From Bryum argenteum (taxonomy: Eukaryota; Streptophyta; Bryopsida; Bryales; Bryaceae), in contig CM073328.1 of the NCBI GenBank assembly GCA_037043015.1, positions 12,435,495-12,499,494 on the forward strand: a stretch of 64,000 nt of DNA, written 5' to 3'. This document shows, one piece after another, positions 37,511 to 49,456 of the stretch (positions within the stretch are counted from its first letter, which is position 1; every line of letters begins with the position of its first letter). A program made the position numbers and the translations under genes. The notes under the pieces were generated by a model. It saw nothing but the letters and a program-made list of their open reading frames with translations, was not told where the DNA came from and ran no database searches.

Positions 37511-40508
37511 CTAAGCATCGTAAATTCTTCGCACCGTTCGGATGGTTGTCCGACATATCGGACATCTGTTTGAATCCCCTCTTTGTATTCTGCAATTGTA
37601 TCCAACGCTCAACATCAGCCAAAAAAGGAGCCATCTTACTCGATAGAAAGAGCCGAAAGAGAAGTCTAAGAAGCAATTCGCTAGATAGAAGAGCCAAAAT
37701 AAGAGGAATATAGAAAGAATTTTACTGGATAGAAAGAAGATGGGTCGAAGAGACTGACCTCATTCCACAGGAGTAGCAGGTGCAGCGATGACCACAAGGG
37801 TCGAAGAAGCTGTCCTTCGGTGCATCCAAACATATAGTGCAAAGCGAATTCTCCGGAACTCTTTCATTCTCGTTGGTTTCGTCGACTTGCATGGCGCTTG
37901 GATCAACCGGGGCAGATGGTAATTGTGCACCATCATCGCCTACAAGAGGAGTCCGCTCCTGAGGTGTGAAAGCGCCTTGGCCGGCTTGCCGAAGCTCAAA
38001 AGCTCTCGTAAAGAGCGCTCCCGCAGCAACCATACCTATGTACATAAGTTCCAGTAAGAATTTAAACCAGTTGAAGCTCAGGATGATCAAAGAATTCATT
38101 CATTTGAAGAGAATGTAGCTTCAACTCACCCCAAAATAAGACGTATGTGATCCAACGAGGTACGTAGGTCAGTTTCGACTTCCAGACATCCACTCCCAAC
38201 TGCAATCATTTCAACAGCCACACGTACAGTAAGAATCAGAAAGCTTTGCATCTCTTACTAATATAAGCTTAAAGACCTGAAAATAAGATATAGATGAAGA
38301 GATGTGCAAGGACAGATACATTTGGCTAATAACCCACTGTAAGAGCAGAGACTACATACCTGATTAACCACTGGAGAAGTGAGCAACACGTAGGTAGACC
38401 GTCCAAGTGGGACGGGAAACTCGCAACTGTCTACTAACTGAGAAGAGCACACAAGGTCCGCATTCTTCTCAGAGTACAGTGCGTAGCGAAAGTCCAACTT
38501 TACGGAAAACTGAAACACCAAGAACAACAGAAACGTGAGGGAACAATGACTAGCAAGTCGAACTATAGAGTTAACATCAGTACTTCATAAAACTTCAAGC
38601 TCTTTAGTAGTATATCTCATAGTTAAGCACGAGCGCGATTCTCAATCTGAAAATATCACTCCTAAAGAATGATAAACATTAAACAGGTTGCTATCAATGT
38701 AAAGCATCCCATACATAATGATGAAACAAAGAGCATGGAAACATGTGACTCACTGTCAGCCTTCGATTGTTCAAATTGCCAAAGACTACGCAATAATCGT
38801 CGTCTTCTTCCACGTCCAAGCTCAATGATCCTTTCTCTGCACAATGATATAATGAAATCATAAATGAATTTGTTTATTCATCTACCATTGCAATTGAAGA
38901 CTAAATTGCAGTCAATTAGGAGCTAACAACTAGTATCACTGCCACGAAGGAAGTTTCAAGCTTAATCTCCTGCAGTTGCATACCGCTGATACGTTTCCAC
39001 CTCAACGCCAAACCCGGATTTCCAGGATCGCCTTTCCAATCCTGAAAGCCATCTTCACCTGCACAAGAATTACATCAGATCTCAATATCGTAGATAAGCT
39101 TAAGATAATAAGAACTTGAAAAAATCACGTCTGTTACAAAAGCTTCAGCAATGACCAGTGACAAATAGGCAGAGGCAGGAGAATGCACCTTTGACGATAG
39201 CAACAATTAAGCTGTCTGCTCCGGACTTGATATCCTTCAAGGTACATGATACCTGAATACTCGATCTTTTATTCAACCAGAATACGTGTCGCTGCAAAGA
39301 TAATGTTTCAGAATGCTCAGTCATTGCAAGACCATCACTACAGCCTTAAACATGCTCAGTTGCAGCAAAAAAACATTTGTAGATGGAACATGCCAATAGA
39401 TGCGAAGAATACCTGATGCGATCTGCTGTCAACGACGATATCGTCGATTGTCCTCCTATCAGAAACTGGCGATGCAAGTTCGGGCATGGTCGAAAATGAA
39501 TAAGACACTGGACCTTTGTCCCGGAGATTTTGTACCTGGAATAGCCCACCAATTGGCGTAAGGACCTTACGAACGGATTGAATCACAGTTGTTGTGCATG
39601 GATACATGACATTCCGCTCTGGACTAACCCAAGATGCACTGTCGACAGTTGAAGAGTGTCATAATCAAGCATCCTAGCAAGTGGATTAATGCTAAGTTTA
39701 CATTTGCATCTCATTCCCAAGAGCTTTCGGATCATATAGAACAATATACGCATTTATTAAGACCATCTAAAGAAAGTGTGCAGCTAAACATGGATCACCC
39801 CAGAACTTGTGACGACTATGCAAACAATAAGTAATGATGTTGTTAACATGAATCAAGAATCTGTCCCATAGACACAGATAGAAAATAAGTTCCCACCTTT
39901 ATTTCCTTCACGAATAAGGAATTCGCCTTTATCACCCGTGAATAGAACATGCCCATCTCCAGAGTTTGATTTCCGTAGAGGCCAAATAACATCCACATCG
40001 ACACTGCAGACAGTCATTGACAACTTTCAGGATACGCAAAGGGGAGTTCGTCCAAAAAGAGAAATCTAGTTATTATACGCATCGCTTTCTTGATTGACTC
40101 AAGATACATTTCAGAAACCACTCCATTAAAGAAAGGAAACCCTCTGCTTCTTTAGAGCGCAAAATGTATTGCTGAAAGAATGGCGTAAGACGTTAAAAAA
40201 ACCTCCGCAAGCACACAGAAAGTTCTGGAGGAAGGATGCTTACAAAAAACTGCAAAAATTGCGAACACGGCGAAGAAGCCGTAGCCAGCTTGCGACCCCT
40301 CCCTCCGCTGTTCTTGTTCAGAGCTCCACGTCCCTCGATTGTTAGGATATGAGCGACCCCAGTATGAGTCGTAGTAACTCGGCGGGTCATCCATCGTTCT
40401 TCGACGGGGTTCTTCACTTGCATCTGGAGCAAAGGGCTCTGACCTTCCAGTTGAACTGTAGGCAGATGATACCCCGCCATCAAATGTTCCGCCACTTGAT
40501 CTTCCCAT
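37511..40508 (-). CDS. Transmembrane RING-type E3 ubiquitin ligase, APD family-like
   Basis: Ten exons on the minus strand join in frame to about 470 residues: 40508-40244, 40003-39897, ~39616-39413, 39291-39189, 39058-38984, 38836-38754, 38509-38360, 38199-38130, 38035-37759 and 37589-37511. Order: a disordered N-terminus ending PPSYYDSYWGRS, membrane segment 1 (FFAVFAIFAVFLSMWMLFGLYG), a large non-cytosolic domain with WLNKRSSIQV and EEDDDYCVVFGN, membrane segment 2 (WITYVLFWGMVAAGALF), then a C3HC4 RING (CTICLDAP...CGHRCTCYSCG...CPICRTTI) at the very end. This layout matches Arabidopsis APD1-4, endomembrane E3 ligases acting in pollen mitosis II and vesicle traffic. The RING would face the cytosol. 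The exon starting ~39616 uses a weak acceptor (CCAGAG) chosen to keep frame. The start ATG could lie further upstream, since the frame is open to an acceptor near 40546. Confidence 0.85.
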
Positions 40509-42060
40509 ACCACCTCTGTATCTTGCACGTTCTTCCAGATTTCCTGCAATATTCAGCAGAAGAAACTATGTCATGAGCATGTAGAAGATCATTGCAAACT
40601 CATTCCAGGCAGACAGGCAATAAAATGTATGTGATCATTAATATCGGTGTTTCTTTCACCGGAGACTTCTCACATTCACCCAAATCAGGTCAAACTTGCC
40701 AGCATTCGGCATACGGCAATCAATGAAGAGAACAATCTCACTGCGACAACAGAAAGCTCTTAATAGCTATAACTCCTACCCCATTACCAGCACCAGTTGA
40801 ATCCTTCAATAATACACTCTAAAACCCTAACTCCCATGATAGAGGACAAACTCCAAGTCTCTGCACTCCAGCTCAGAGTCACAACGACAGAAGCCCTAGT
40901 CATTTTTAGTTCCGATCAAACCCTGTAAGATGAATCACAATCCTGTATTTTAGAATTTGCACTGATAGGGATCACATTCTAATTACCCAAAGGAACTTGC
41001 TGACTAAAATATGCAAAACCTTGGTTCTCAAATATATTAAGTGATCCAATTTCTATTCGTAGTCTAGGGTTAACTACTCACTGATCCCCTTCTTCAATCG
41101 GTAGAATGTCAGCTGGCTTTCCACTCGTTCAAAGAAAAAGAAAAAAAATTGTACTCAACGAATACTCAAATAACAACCTGATATCTTTCAGAGTGATTGA
41201 TGCAAGCAGAGATCTGCGTCTCATTATAAGTGCCAATCAGCAGTCAATTCATCGGACTTAAATTACTCATTGACCAATTCAACAAAGTAACAGAGTCTAG
41301 TACCTTCACTTCCATCCATTAATAATTCGTTCAACGAACGTCGTCCCAAGCACAATCGTTACAGACCACTCATAAGATCGACCTCGAAGTTTACAAGCCA
41401 AAATATCTGCTGCTCGTCGAATAATACGCTCATATATTCCAAGAAACGCGATCTCTAACAAACTCAACCGCTACAACACAAACACCTAGCGAGAATGAGC
41501 TACAGCAGGAAATCACAATGCCAAAACCTATATCCGGCGACAGATTACTATCCAAAATTCCAACACTCCTAACAACTGCTCCGACCTCGTGAAACTCTCT
41601 ATCTAAAGCTCACCACTCTACTTTCAATTATTCAAACGAAAGAAAGACAGAGAGAATAAGTCGATCTTGAACTCCCACACACACAACGAGATACACCGAC
41701 CTACAGAATAAAAATGAAAATCTTGTAACCTAATTCAACCACTACCTCAAAAAACAGCAGATCAACAGATCAAACGAAAGAATAGGAAGATCAAGAACAG
41801 AATTCAAAACAGCTGTCAAAGCGAAACACCGTGCTAGAGAATAAGAATGAAAAGCCTTATAACCTAATTCGATATTGCAGTCTTGAAAGACTCAAAAACT
41901 CCGATAGCTCTCTCCTTCACTTGCGAGATCCAACAAAGGAGACTAGGGCAGTGGCTGCAAACTGTGAGAGGCAAAAGTGGGTGAAAGGAGAGAGATTAAG
42001 CACCAATTCGGCGCCCGTGAAGTTGCATAACCATTTTCATGGGGCAAAGCTTCTAAGCAT
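40509..42060 (-). promoter_or_regulatory. 5' leader region of the RING ligase gene
   Basis: The frame of the first coding exon is open upstream to an acceptor near 40546 (ATTGCAG on the minus strand), so a leader intron is likely. A pyrimidine-rich minus-strand stretch around 41900-42020 looks like a transcribed 5' untranslated exon. Nothing else is seen between. Confidence 0.4.
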
Positions 42061-44465
42061 CACATCCAGCTGACAAGTGGAACATGAAAAGAAACGGCCC
42101 GGCGGGGGTCGGGCATGGTCGGCAGGGCAACGTGTTGCCTACGGCGTCGGGCTGGTCTGCCTGTCCATCCTCTCGGGGCAGCATTCAAGCTCCAGTCCGC
42201 CCTTTCGAGAGAGATGATGTTCCCCACTCTGTTCCCCAACTCATACCCGGATGCTATCCGGTCATACCCGGTTTCTATTTTGAAGGGATATGAGAATCTG
42301 GATTGAAGTCCGGCCATGTGGGGGCTTCTTATTTGTTGATGTACGTATGATGTGCGTCGGGTCCGACACCTGAATTGGATATTTGTGACAGTTCCCGACC
42401 AGTTAAGTGATGACACGTGGATGCGGACCCTCCCCGTGAGATCCAAGCTAATTTATTGAGTTGGGAAATTACATGTAGTGCACATGGAAACTTAAGTAGG
42501 AGCACCTATAACCAACCACTTAAAGAATTTTGGAATGGATTTTCCAGATATCAAGAGAAGAGAAAGTAAAAAGCTAATAGAAAATTTACTATACCAATTG
42601 TATTGAATTTACTGTATTATAATCTTTGATTAAAAACTTGGTTAATATAGAGGGTTGTTGACAAGTTTTAATCACTTTATTAAATTTAGTAAGAACCCAT
42701 GTACAAGTTTGCACTATTTATGTGTGCATTCTCAATTCTTTAAATGTCTACTCTGGTTTGTGAAATTAGGATTCTCCACACTAATTAGTTGACATTTGCA
42801 CTGAATAGACATCAACTATTAAGATAACTTTTATGTACAAATATAATAAAAAACATTGTAGAAAATGAAAGTTGGTCTACAAAATTTCTTTTCATGGATA
42901 GATATATCAATAAATAGTGTTGGGTGTGCGTAATGGTGAGTTTGGTAAACATTTCCTCAAGAAGGCAACCTAGTTATAGTTTTTGGTGTAAATAGTCAAA
43001 TATCACCTAATTTTTATTGTAATGTAAAAACTCAATCACATTTAAAGACTTTCGGTCGAAAAGAGTTTAAAGTGATTACGTTTATTGTGCCACATCCCTT
43101 GGTTGTGTGCTTTGTGTACACTTTCTACAATCATCTTTGGAATAAGACACCAACTTGTGTGAATTGAAATCATTTGCCTATTGCAAAGTTTTGATGACCA
43201 CTTCTCATTTGCCCTTCTACTTACAAAGCTCGTTAATGGCCCTCACCTTTGCTTGAAGTGCCAAATTTGTATAATGACATTCCCTGCATTGAGAGGTTAC
43301 ATAATTTCTGCAAAGTCACAAAACTTCATTCAAATTTTATTGAAATTTTGGCTTTACATATTTGAAAATTCAATTTGTATTTTTTGGGAGTCGTGGACTT
43401 TGGAAGTCTAAAAACGGTGACTTTAAATATTAGAAAGTTATGAAGATGCAATATTTACGATTTAAGGCCATGTGGTTCATATGATTGATTAATCACGTCA
43501 AATAGAATGCACTTCACAACTTGACACACGTATTTATTGAGAATTATGGGGGAAAAAATATTGAAAACCAAACCAAAACGCGTAAGGATACATTTATCCA
43601 TGAACCAAATGTGGATAGTGTGATTGATTAATCAAATATAACCAAATGCTAAATTGTAATTGATTGCATGCTATCAATTGATTGAACATTTCTAACCAAA
43701 CAAAATCTTTAATATAGAAGCCTTATACGTTCCGTGTGTAAAGGCCACTTACGTATGATTTAAAAAAATAAATCCATTGCTCTCTTTCTCCCTTACGAAC
43801 TCTTGCTCTCCATTGTGTATTTACACTTTGCGACTTACAAGGATAACATTTTTTCTCCAAATCTATCAACTCCATTGACAATCAGTCAACTCGATTGACA
43901 ATTAGACAACTTGATTTTGTCTTTATGTGAAATATGGCAAGTATTATAGCCATCGGCTCTCAAATGCGGTCATTACATGACTCTATTACATGATGTTTCA
44001 AACAAAGACTTTGTTTAGTTCCGTAAGCAAGATCCTCTCTATAATATTAATGTTTGCTACCAATTACTCAAAATGTCTGAGATGAGTTGTTGAAAGTGCT
44101 CCAATCGCACATGGAGATGCAATGCACGTTGCAATCATTTTCAATGAAACCGTGGACCATGGCGCTTGAACAAACCAAGTTCAGCTCGTGCTCACTCTCC
44201 AAGCTCTCGAAGTAGTTTGCTCCAAACCTTTCAACAACTCCATTGCCGCCAAACATCTCGCTCCTCGTGTTGTGAATGGAGCATTCAACAACAATAACGA
44301 TTTTTGAGGAAGGAAGAACCACAAGAAAGCTTGAAGACAAGTGTCTTTGTTGGGCATTTGAAAATTATGCTTGCAGTGCCCTTGTTGTTCAAAAATCAAC
44401 TTTTGTAATTCACCACGAAAATAGAACAACAATGATTAAATTTCAATGTGTGCCCATGCGGGAGT
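42061..44465. other. Intergenic, no gene recognised
   Basis: A GC-rich patch at 42080-42300 contains repeated CATACCCGG phrases. The remainder is AT-rich with no frame, hairpin or repeat I can support. Confidence 0.45.
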
Positions 44466-45030
44466 TTAACCCTTAAGCGGGCCGAATGTCGATTTTCGAC
44501 ATTCTGGATGACACCGGGGATGTTTGAAGTCTTCCCGTCTTCTCATCCTCGCGATTTTTCACCCGTCATTTTTTGTAACCGGCTGGTAAATGGGTTTAGT
44601 TTACTATGAGCTTTACCCCCGTATTATATGGGGTTTACACATTTTCCAAGCGTGATTTCAGTGGAAGTCATTCTTTGCATGGAGTATATTTCTTCAATTT
44701 CTGTGTGAAATTTTGCCATTTGGGCATTGGAATGGGGCAGTTGGGCATTGGGTGCATTTTGCAAAAGAAAATAAGTTGGAAAGACGGATTACATAAGTAA
44801 GTCATTATTTGGAAAGAAGTGGGGGTGATTAGTGAGTTATGAGGACTGTCATGGTAGTTGAGCTGCCGTTTTTGACTGCATCTCCAACCAAAAGGGTCCA
44901 GCCCTTGGGCTTTGCTTACCAATGGCAATTTTCAAATGCAAACATGTTCCAAACAAGTATTGATGAAGCAAATTTTGGGATATAAAACCATCCCATCATC
45001 AATGCCCTATTGACCAAATGTAACACAATC

Positions 45031-45240
45031 TCACATTCAAATTTGAAACACCCAAAATCTTACCTAGAAAATCACAATCCTAAAACAATCCATGATTGCA
45101 AGTTGTTTGAAATTCAAAAATGTAGCATATTTGAACATGCACCATGTCACATTCAAATTTCAAAGCCACAAAATCACACCTACAAAATCACTCCTAAAAC
45201 ACCCATCAATGCCAAAGATTTGAAATTTGAATTTCAAAGT
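45031..45240. repeat. Degenerate ~115-bp tandem repeat, two units
   Basis: TCACATTCAAATTT followed by an (A/C)CACAAAATC-like phrase and CCTAAAACA occurs twice, starting near 45031 and 45147. It lies in the probable 5' non-coding part of the piggyBac-like element. Confidence 0.5.
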
Positions 45241-45315
45241 AAATAGAGTTGTCAACAAATCTGCCCCACTTGCCATTGATTTGCTCAATTCCTACCTTTC
45301 TCTATCACCCATAAA

Positions 45316-45712
45316 ATGGCAACACAAATGGAGACCTTGCTTTGCGCTGCAAAAGAGGAGTTAGTGACGTGGGGAAGAGAAGAGAAGGGTTTAGGAGAAC
45401 AACAACTTGTCTTTTTGTTAGAATTGTTGAATAGGGATGTGCTTTTGAGTTTGCCATGCTCTTCCAAGGTGGAGAAGTGTGACACACCCCAAGGCATACG
45501 CCATTTGTTTTATCACCATGTAAGCAACATTTTGGGGTGGAAGGAGAGAGTGCCTGAGGGAGACAAGAGAGGAATTAGTCCATTGTTATATGGTTTAGTT
45601 AGGCAAATTTGGCCTAATGAGCAAAATGCCAACAACCAAGAGCAAATCAGCAGCTCTATCAAAGGAGATGGAGGGGGCTCTACATGTGCAAGAAGAAGTC
45701 AACAGTTACCAG
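45316..45712 (+). CDS. Possible first exon of the piggyBac-like transposase gene
   Basis: An ATG frame encodes 132 residues (MATQMETLLCAAKEELV...), helical and charged, and ends at a strong donor, CCAG|GTAAGC. An acceptor at 46114-46115 (CAAAG|TGATT) would join it in the same frame as the transposase upstream region starting at 46116. The protein is unrecognised. The ATG has a favourable AAAATGGC context. It could instead be a separate accessory gene or an element-captured fragment. Confidence 0.4.
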
Positions 45713-46115
45713 GTAAGCTCCTACTCACCTCCTCTTTGCACACATCTAGATTTTCACATTTTGAGTCCTCTTCACATACTAATTTACTAATTTATTGCAT
45801 GGCCATGAGGTTTCATACTACTTCATAACTTGTAGAGGAGAAGATAACTTACATTTGGAGAACAGTTGGTCCCTTCATCAAATCAATCCATGTCACATTG
45901 CTTCCATAACTTGGCAAAAATGCTCCCTTGTCATGCATGTTGCCTCTGGTATCAATCAAGCATAGGAGGTTATAATGAAGAATAGTAAATTGAACTCAAC
46001 AACCTAAATCTAGCAATTCAATCAACTAAGTTGAAAACTAAGCTTGTAATTGAAAACTAAGCTTGTGATTGAAAACTAAGCTTGTGATTGTAAGCTTTTT
46101 ATTACCTGATCAAAG

Positions 46116-46738
46116 TGATTCGGTGGGGGCTCCAGGAAATCCAGGGACTCCTGGTCCGGCCAAACGGAAGCGCCTCCGTTGCAAGCCTCTCCATCGGCGG
46201 AGGCAACAGAGGTCACGATCAAGCAGCAACAAAGGTAGCCAAGGTTGCACCGCTGGGGAGGTTGGAGAGCATACTGGAGATGCCAAGGGAGAGACTCAAT
46301 ATCACGAAGATCATGATGGCAACACTCGCCGACAGGGGAGGAGCTCAACTTGTGTTACGGACGACAAGCCAAAGTCAGGAATCACAAGGCGGGAGGCGGA
46401 TGGTAGTACGACCGCCGTGGAGGCCTGTAGGGCGCCGCAACACAGACAGCTTGATCGGGACGGAGATCACTAGGCCCGAGCGACATCAGACCAGCGGAGT
46501 CGGGGCAGCCGGGACCTCACCATCCGGTGTAGCGGCGTCGAAGGGGCTGGGCCACACGCCGGGGACCTCCAGATCGGGCGCAGCCGCCTTGGGTATGCCG
46601 ATGGCGACGGGGTCTTCAAAGTCGGGGACCTCAAGATCGAGCACGAGGGATCTGTCGACGGCCGCAGTGCCTGCCAGGGAAGCGGGACCGGCTGCTTCAA
46701 CAAGAAGTCAGCGCAGCCAAGGGACAAAGACACATTAA
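46116..46738 (+). pseudogene. N-terminal extension in frame with the transposase, closed by TAA
   Basis: A frame of about 207 codons, rich in Gly, Ser, Arg and Thr, is open from about 46115 to a TAA at 46736-46738. The same frame then continues open into the transposase at 46793-49456. Its composition resembles the disordered GC-rich block at 47320-47700 inside the transposase. So it may be the natural N-terminus broken by a single stop, or non-coding leader. No domain is recognised. Confidence 0.4.
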
Positions 46739-46840
46739 CAACCAGCAGAGTCCACTGCGTCCAAGAGCCGGAAGGGACTATCAACCTCGAAGTTGCCTAT
46801 AACACACATCAAGCACCCGAGAAGGAGAAGCACAGAAGTC

Positions 46841-49456
46841 ATGAAAATCATAAGTCCGCTAGTCCATGAGAACTTACCTTCGAGACTTGCTCCAAGAAAG
46901 AGAAACCGTGTAGATCTAGGTCGCGGCATACGAAGATCAGGGCTCGGATCTGGCAAGGATCCGAATTTGCCACGTCAAATTGTTGACCCTGTAGAAGTTA
47001 GAGTACTCTTGAGAAGTCTGGATCGAGATTCTAATGTCATAGAAGAAGATGATGATAGTGTGGAGCAGTGGGTGAGAGGAACAGCCATCAGGAGCTTTGT
47101 GTGTCCTGTGTCATCTAGATTAATCTATGTGGTTGAAATTGACGATGAAACTAGGGAAATTCCTTTTGGTGAGATTGCAAGCATTTATGCTCATTATCAC
47201 GTGCAGGAAGGTGAAGAAGAAGAGAGTTTTGAAGAACCTGGAGATAAAGCCGTTGGTAATGAGAGTGAGTTTGAGGACACCGATTCAGAAGATGAACTCG
47301 ATCTTCTGCTCACCATGGACGATCTTGGCAACGGGCAATTGCAACAACACGGTCACGACGGCGTCCACTTGCAAGAATGCACGGGCGGGGCTACACCCCA
47401 GACGGTGAGTGCGGACGGCGATCACGGTGAGCAGAGTCCGCAGCACTTCAGCGGAGGGGGCATCGTGGGAGCCAACCCCAACGGCACCTTATCGAGATCC
47501 AGTGGAGGAGATCCGCGCATGGCGGATCCAGCCAACTCAGCAGAGGGCGCGCCTTCCGTGGCAGCGTCACTTGACTCACGCGCCGGGCTCCAAGGCGGGC
47601 CCCATGCAGGCCGTGTGGAGCCACAAGTCTCCGAAGCCAGGAGCCAGCAGAGCCCAGTGGGGACTGAGCCCGTTGGTAATGGTGGGCTAAGGGTCCCCTT
47701 AGAGAGCCCCCAGTGCAGCATGGGTGTTTCTGAAAGGGAGGGGGCATGTTCTTTGGATACTTCCGAGCGTATTTCTGAGCCCCAACCCCTGCGTACAATG
47801 GTAAGTGAGCCCTCTAATGGGGAAGGGGCAAAGGAAAGGAGGTTCCAATTGGGCCAAGAGATTGGAACAATGGGCCAACGTTCAAGGAGTGTTCCAAGGA
47901 TGAATATTGGGGCCAATTTGTATCAAAGTATACCCATGATGATGTTGTGTTCACGGGTCCTAGTGAGGGTCCGCCATATGTTTTTAGGAAAATTTCCCCC
48001 CTTATTAGACTTGTTTCACAAATTCTTCACAAAGAAGACTTTGAGGAAAATAATTAGAGAGAGCAACCGTTACGCCTCCTCTATTGATCCGGCTACCAGT
48101 TTCACTAGAGGGCCCAAAGAATGGTGGAGTTTATCGGTCCCGGAGTTGGAGGCGTGGTTGGGAGTTTGCATACTAATGGGGTTGAAAATAGAGCCTAACC
48201 GTAGGTGCTATTGGAAGAGGAGTGTGCCTTTTTACTATTGCCATACGATTGCTAACACCATGAGCATGAAGAGATATGAGGGTATATCAAAATGTTTACA
48301 TATCCATGATGACTCTATGGCCCCTACGGATAAAAACGATCCTACTTATGACAAGTTAGTGAAGTTGAAGTGGCTCATAGAGGAGGTGAGACTTCAATGC
48401 CTTGCAAATTGGAATCTTGGCCAATTTGTAACCGTTGATGAGCTCATGGTTAGGTACAAAGGAATGTATGGTCATGGCATGAAGCAGTATATGCCAAACA
48501 AGCCGGTCAAATTTGGATTCAAGATTTGGGCGGCGGCGGATTCAAAGTCCAAGTACCTTTACAACTTCCAAGTCTACACGGGGGCCGATTTGAAGAAAAA
48601 TCTACACACGGCGAAACCGGGAGAGGCGAAAACGGGTTACGAAGTTGTGATGGGGTTGATGGACGGATTGCACGGGTGGGGCCATGTGGTCGTCACCGAC
48701 AACTTCTTCACATCCCCAAAGCTTTTTGTAGATTTACACGACTTGGGGACATATGCCACCGGCACCGTGCGTGCCAACCGAATCGGCTTGCCAAGCGACT
48801 TGGTGGACAAGCGACAGTGGGCGAAACAACCCCAAGGGAGCTCCGATTGGCGCATGCATTGCACCGGTACGTTATGCTCTCTTGTTTGGGTGGACAAAAA
48901 ACCGGTGTTGTTGTTATCAACCCATGCCCCGCCTTTGTCACCGGATCCCGATGTACATCTTACAGTGCCTCGATATTCCCGGGGGAGGACGGAACACATA
49001 CCCACCTATCCGATACATTTGGAGTATACTCGTATGATGCGAGGCGTGGATGTGAGTGACCAACTTAGAGGAGTTTACACGGCGATATCCAAAACCCATA
49101 AGTGGTGGCACCGTATATTTATGTTTTTGGTAGACCTAGCGATTACAAACTCATGGATAATTCATAAACGGGAGAGCTTGGAGTTGGGAAAGCCTCCCAT
49201 GGATCATTTGGAGTTTGTGACGGCGTTGGCATTCTCACTCATGGAGCGTTGGAGACAAAACTGTATGGGTGTGGTTTCTCTATGTTCATACACCCGGGGC
49301 ACTCATGGGCTTGAGAAGGTTCAAGGCGGTAGACACCAATGTGCACATTGCAAAGACCCAAAAAAACTAACCAATCTTGTGTGCAAAGATTGTGGCGGCC
49401 TATGGTACCATATGGGTGATTGTTTCACCAAATGTCACTTCACCGTAAGGAGATGA
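46841..49456 (+). CDS. piggyBac-type transposase (DDE_Tnp_1_7) with cysteine-rich tail
   Basis: A single open frame of 871 residues from the first ATG (46841); the frame is open back to the TAA at 46736. Residues ~1-355 are disordered, with an acidic patch (EDTDSEDELDLLL) and a GC-rich Gly/Ser/Pro stretch. The transposase core spans about 375-785. Its DDD triad is D533 in VTVDELMVRYKG, D620 in VVVTDNFFTS, and D737 or D740 in MMRGVDVSDQLRGVY, with the conserved KTHKWWHRIF following. The last ~45 residues form a zinc-binding cysteine-rich domain (CAHC, CKDCGGLWYH, C..C), which in piggyBac proteins recognises the terminal repeat. All catalytic acidic residues are present, and no frameshift or stop interrupts the core. 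The protein is long (piggyBac is ~594 aa) because of the N-terminal extension. piggyBac elements excise precisely and target TTAA; the neighbouring TTAA elements fit as non-autonomous partners. Confidence 0.9.
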   Translation: MKIISPLVHENLPSRLAPRKRNRVDLGRGIRRSGLGSGKDPNLPRQIVDPVEVRVLLRSLDRDSNVIEEDDDSVEQWVRGTAIRSFVCPVSSRLIYVVEIDDETREIPFGEIASIYAHYHVQEGEEEESFEEPGDKAVGNESEFEDTDSEDELDLLLTMDDLGNGQLQQHGHDGVHLQECTGGATPQTVSADGDHGEQSPQHFSGGGIVGANPNGTLSRSSGGDPRMADPANSAEGAPSVAASLDSRAGLQGGPHAGRVEPQVSEARSQQSPVGTEPVGNGGLRVPLESPQCSMGVSEREGACSLDTSERISEPQPLRTMVSEPSNGEGAKERRFQLGQEIGTMGQRSRSVPRMNIGANLYQSIPMMMLCSRVLVRVRHMFLGKFPPLLDLFHKFFTKKTLRKIIRESNRYASSIDPATSFTRGPKEWWSLSVPELEAWLGVCILMGLKIEPNRRCYWKRSVPFYYCHTIANTMSMKRYEGISKCLHIHDDSMAPTDKNDPTYDKLVKLKWLIEEVRLQCLANWNLGQFVTVDELMVRYKGMYGHGMKQYMPNKPVKFGFKIWAAADSKSKYLYNFQVYTGADLKKNLHTAKPGEAKTGYEVVMGLMDGLHGWGHVVVTDNFFTSPKLFVDLHDLGTYATGTVRANRIGLPSDLVDKRQWAKQPQGSSDWRMHCTGTLCSLVWVDKKPVLLLSTHAPPLSPDPDVHLTVPRYSRGRTEHIPTYPIHLEYTRMMRGVDVSDQLRGVYTAISKTHKWWHRIFMFLVDLAITNSWIIHKRESLELGKPPMDHLEFVTALAFSLMERWRQNCMGVVSLCSYTRGTHGLEKVQGGRHQCAHCKDPKKLTNLVCKDCGGLWYHMGDCFTKCHFTVRR

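Noticed and set aside
46076-49005. Several 70-177 codon frames overlapping the transposase region on both strands
   Set aside because: They are shadows of the GC-rich transposase frame.
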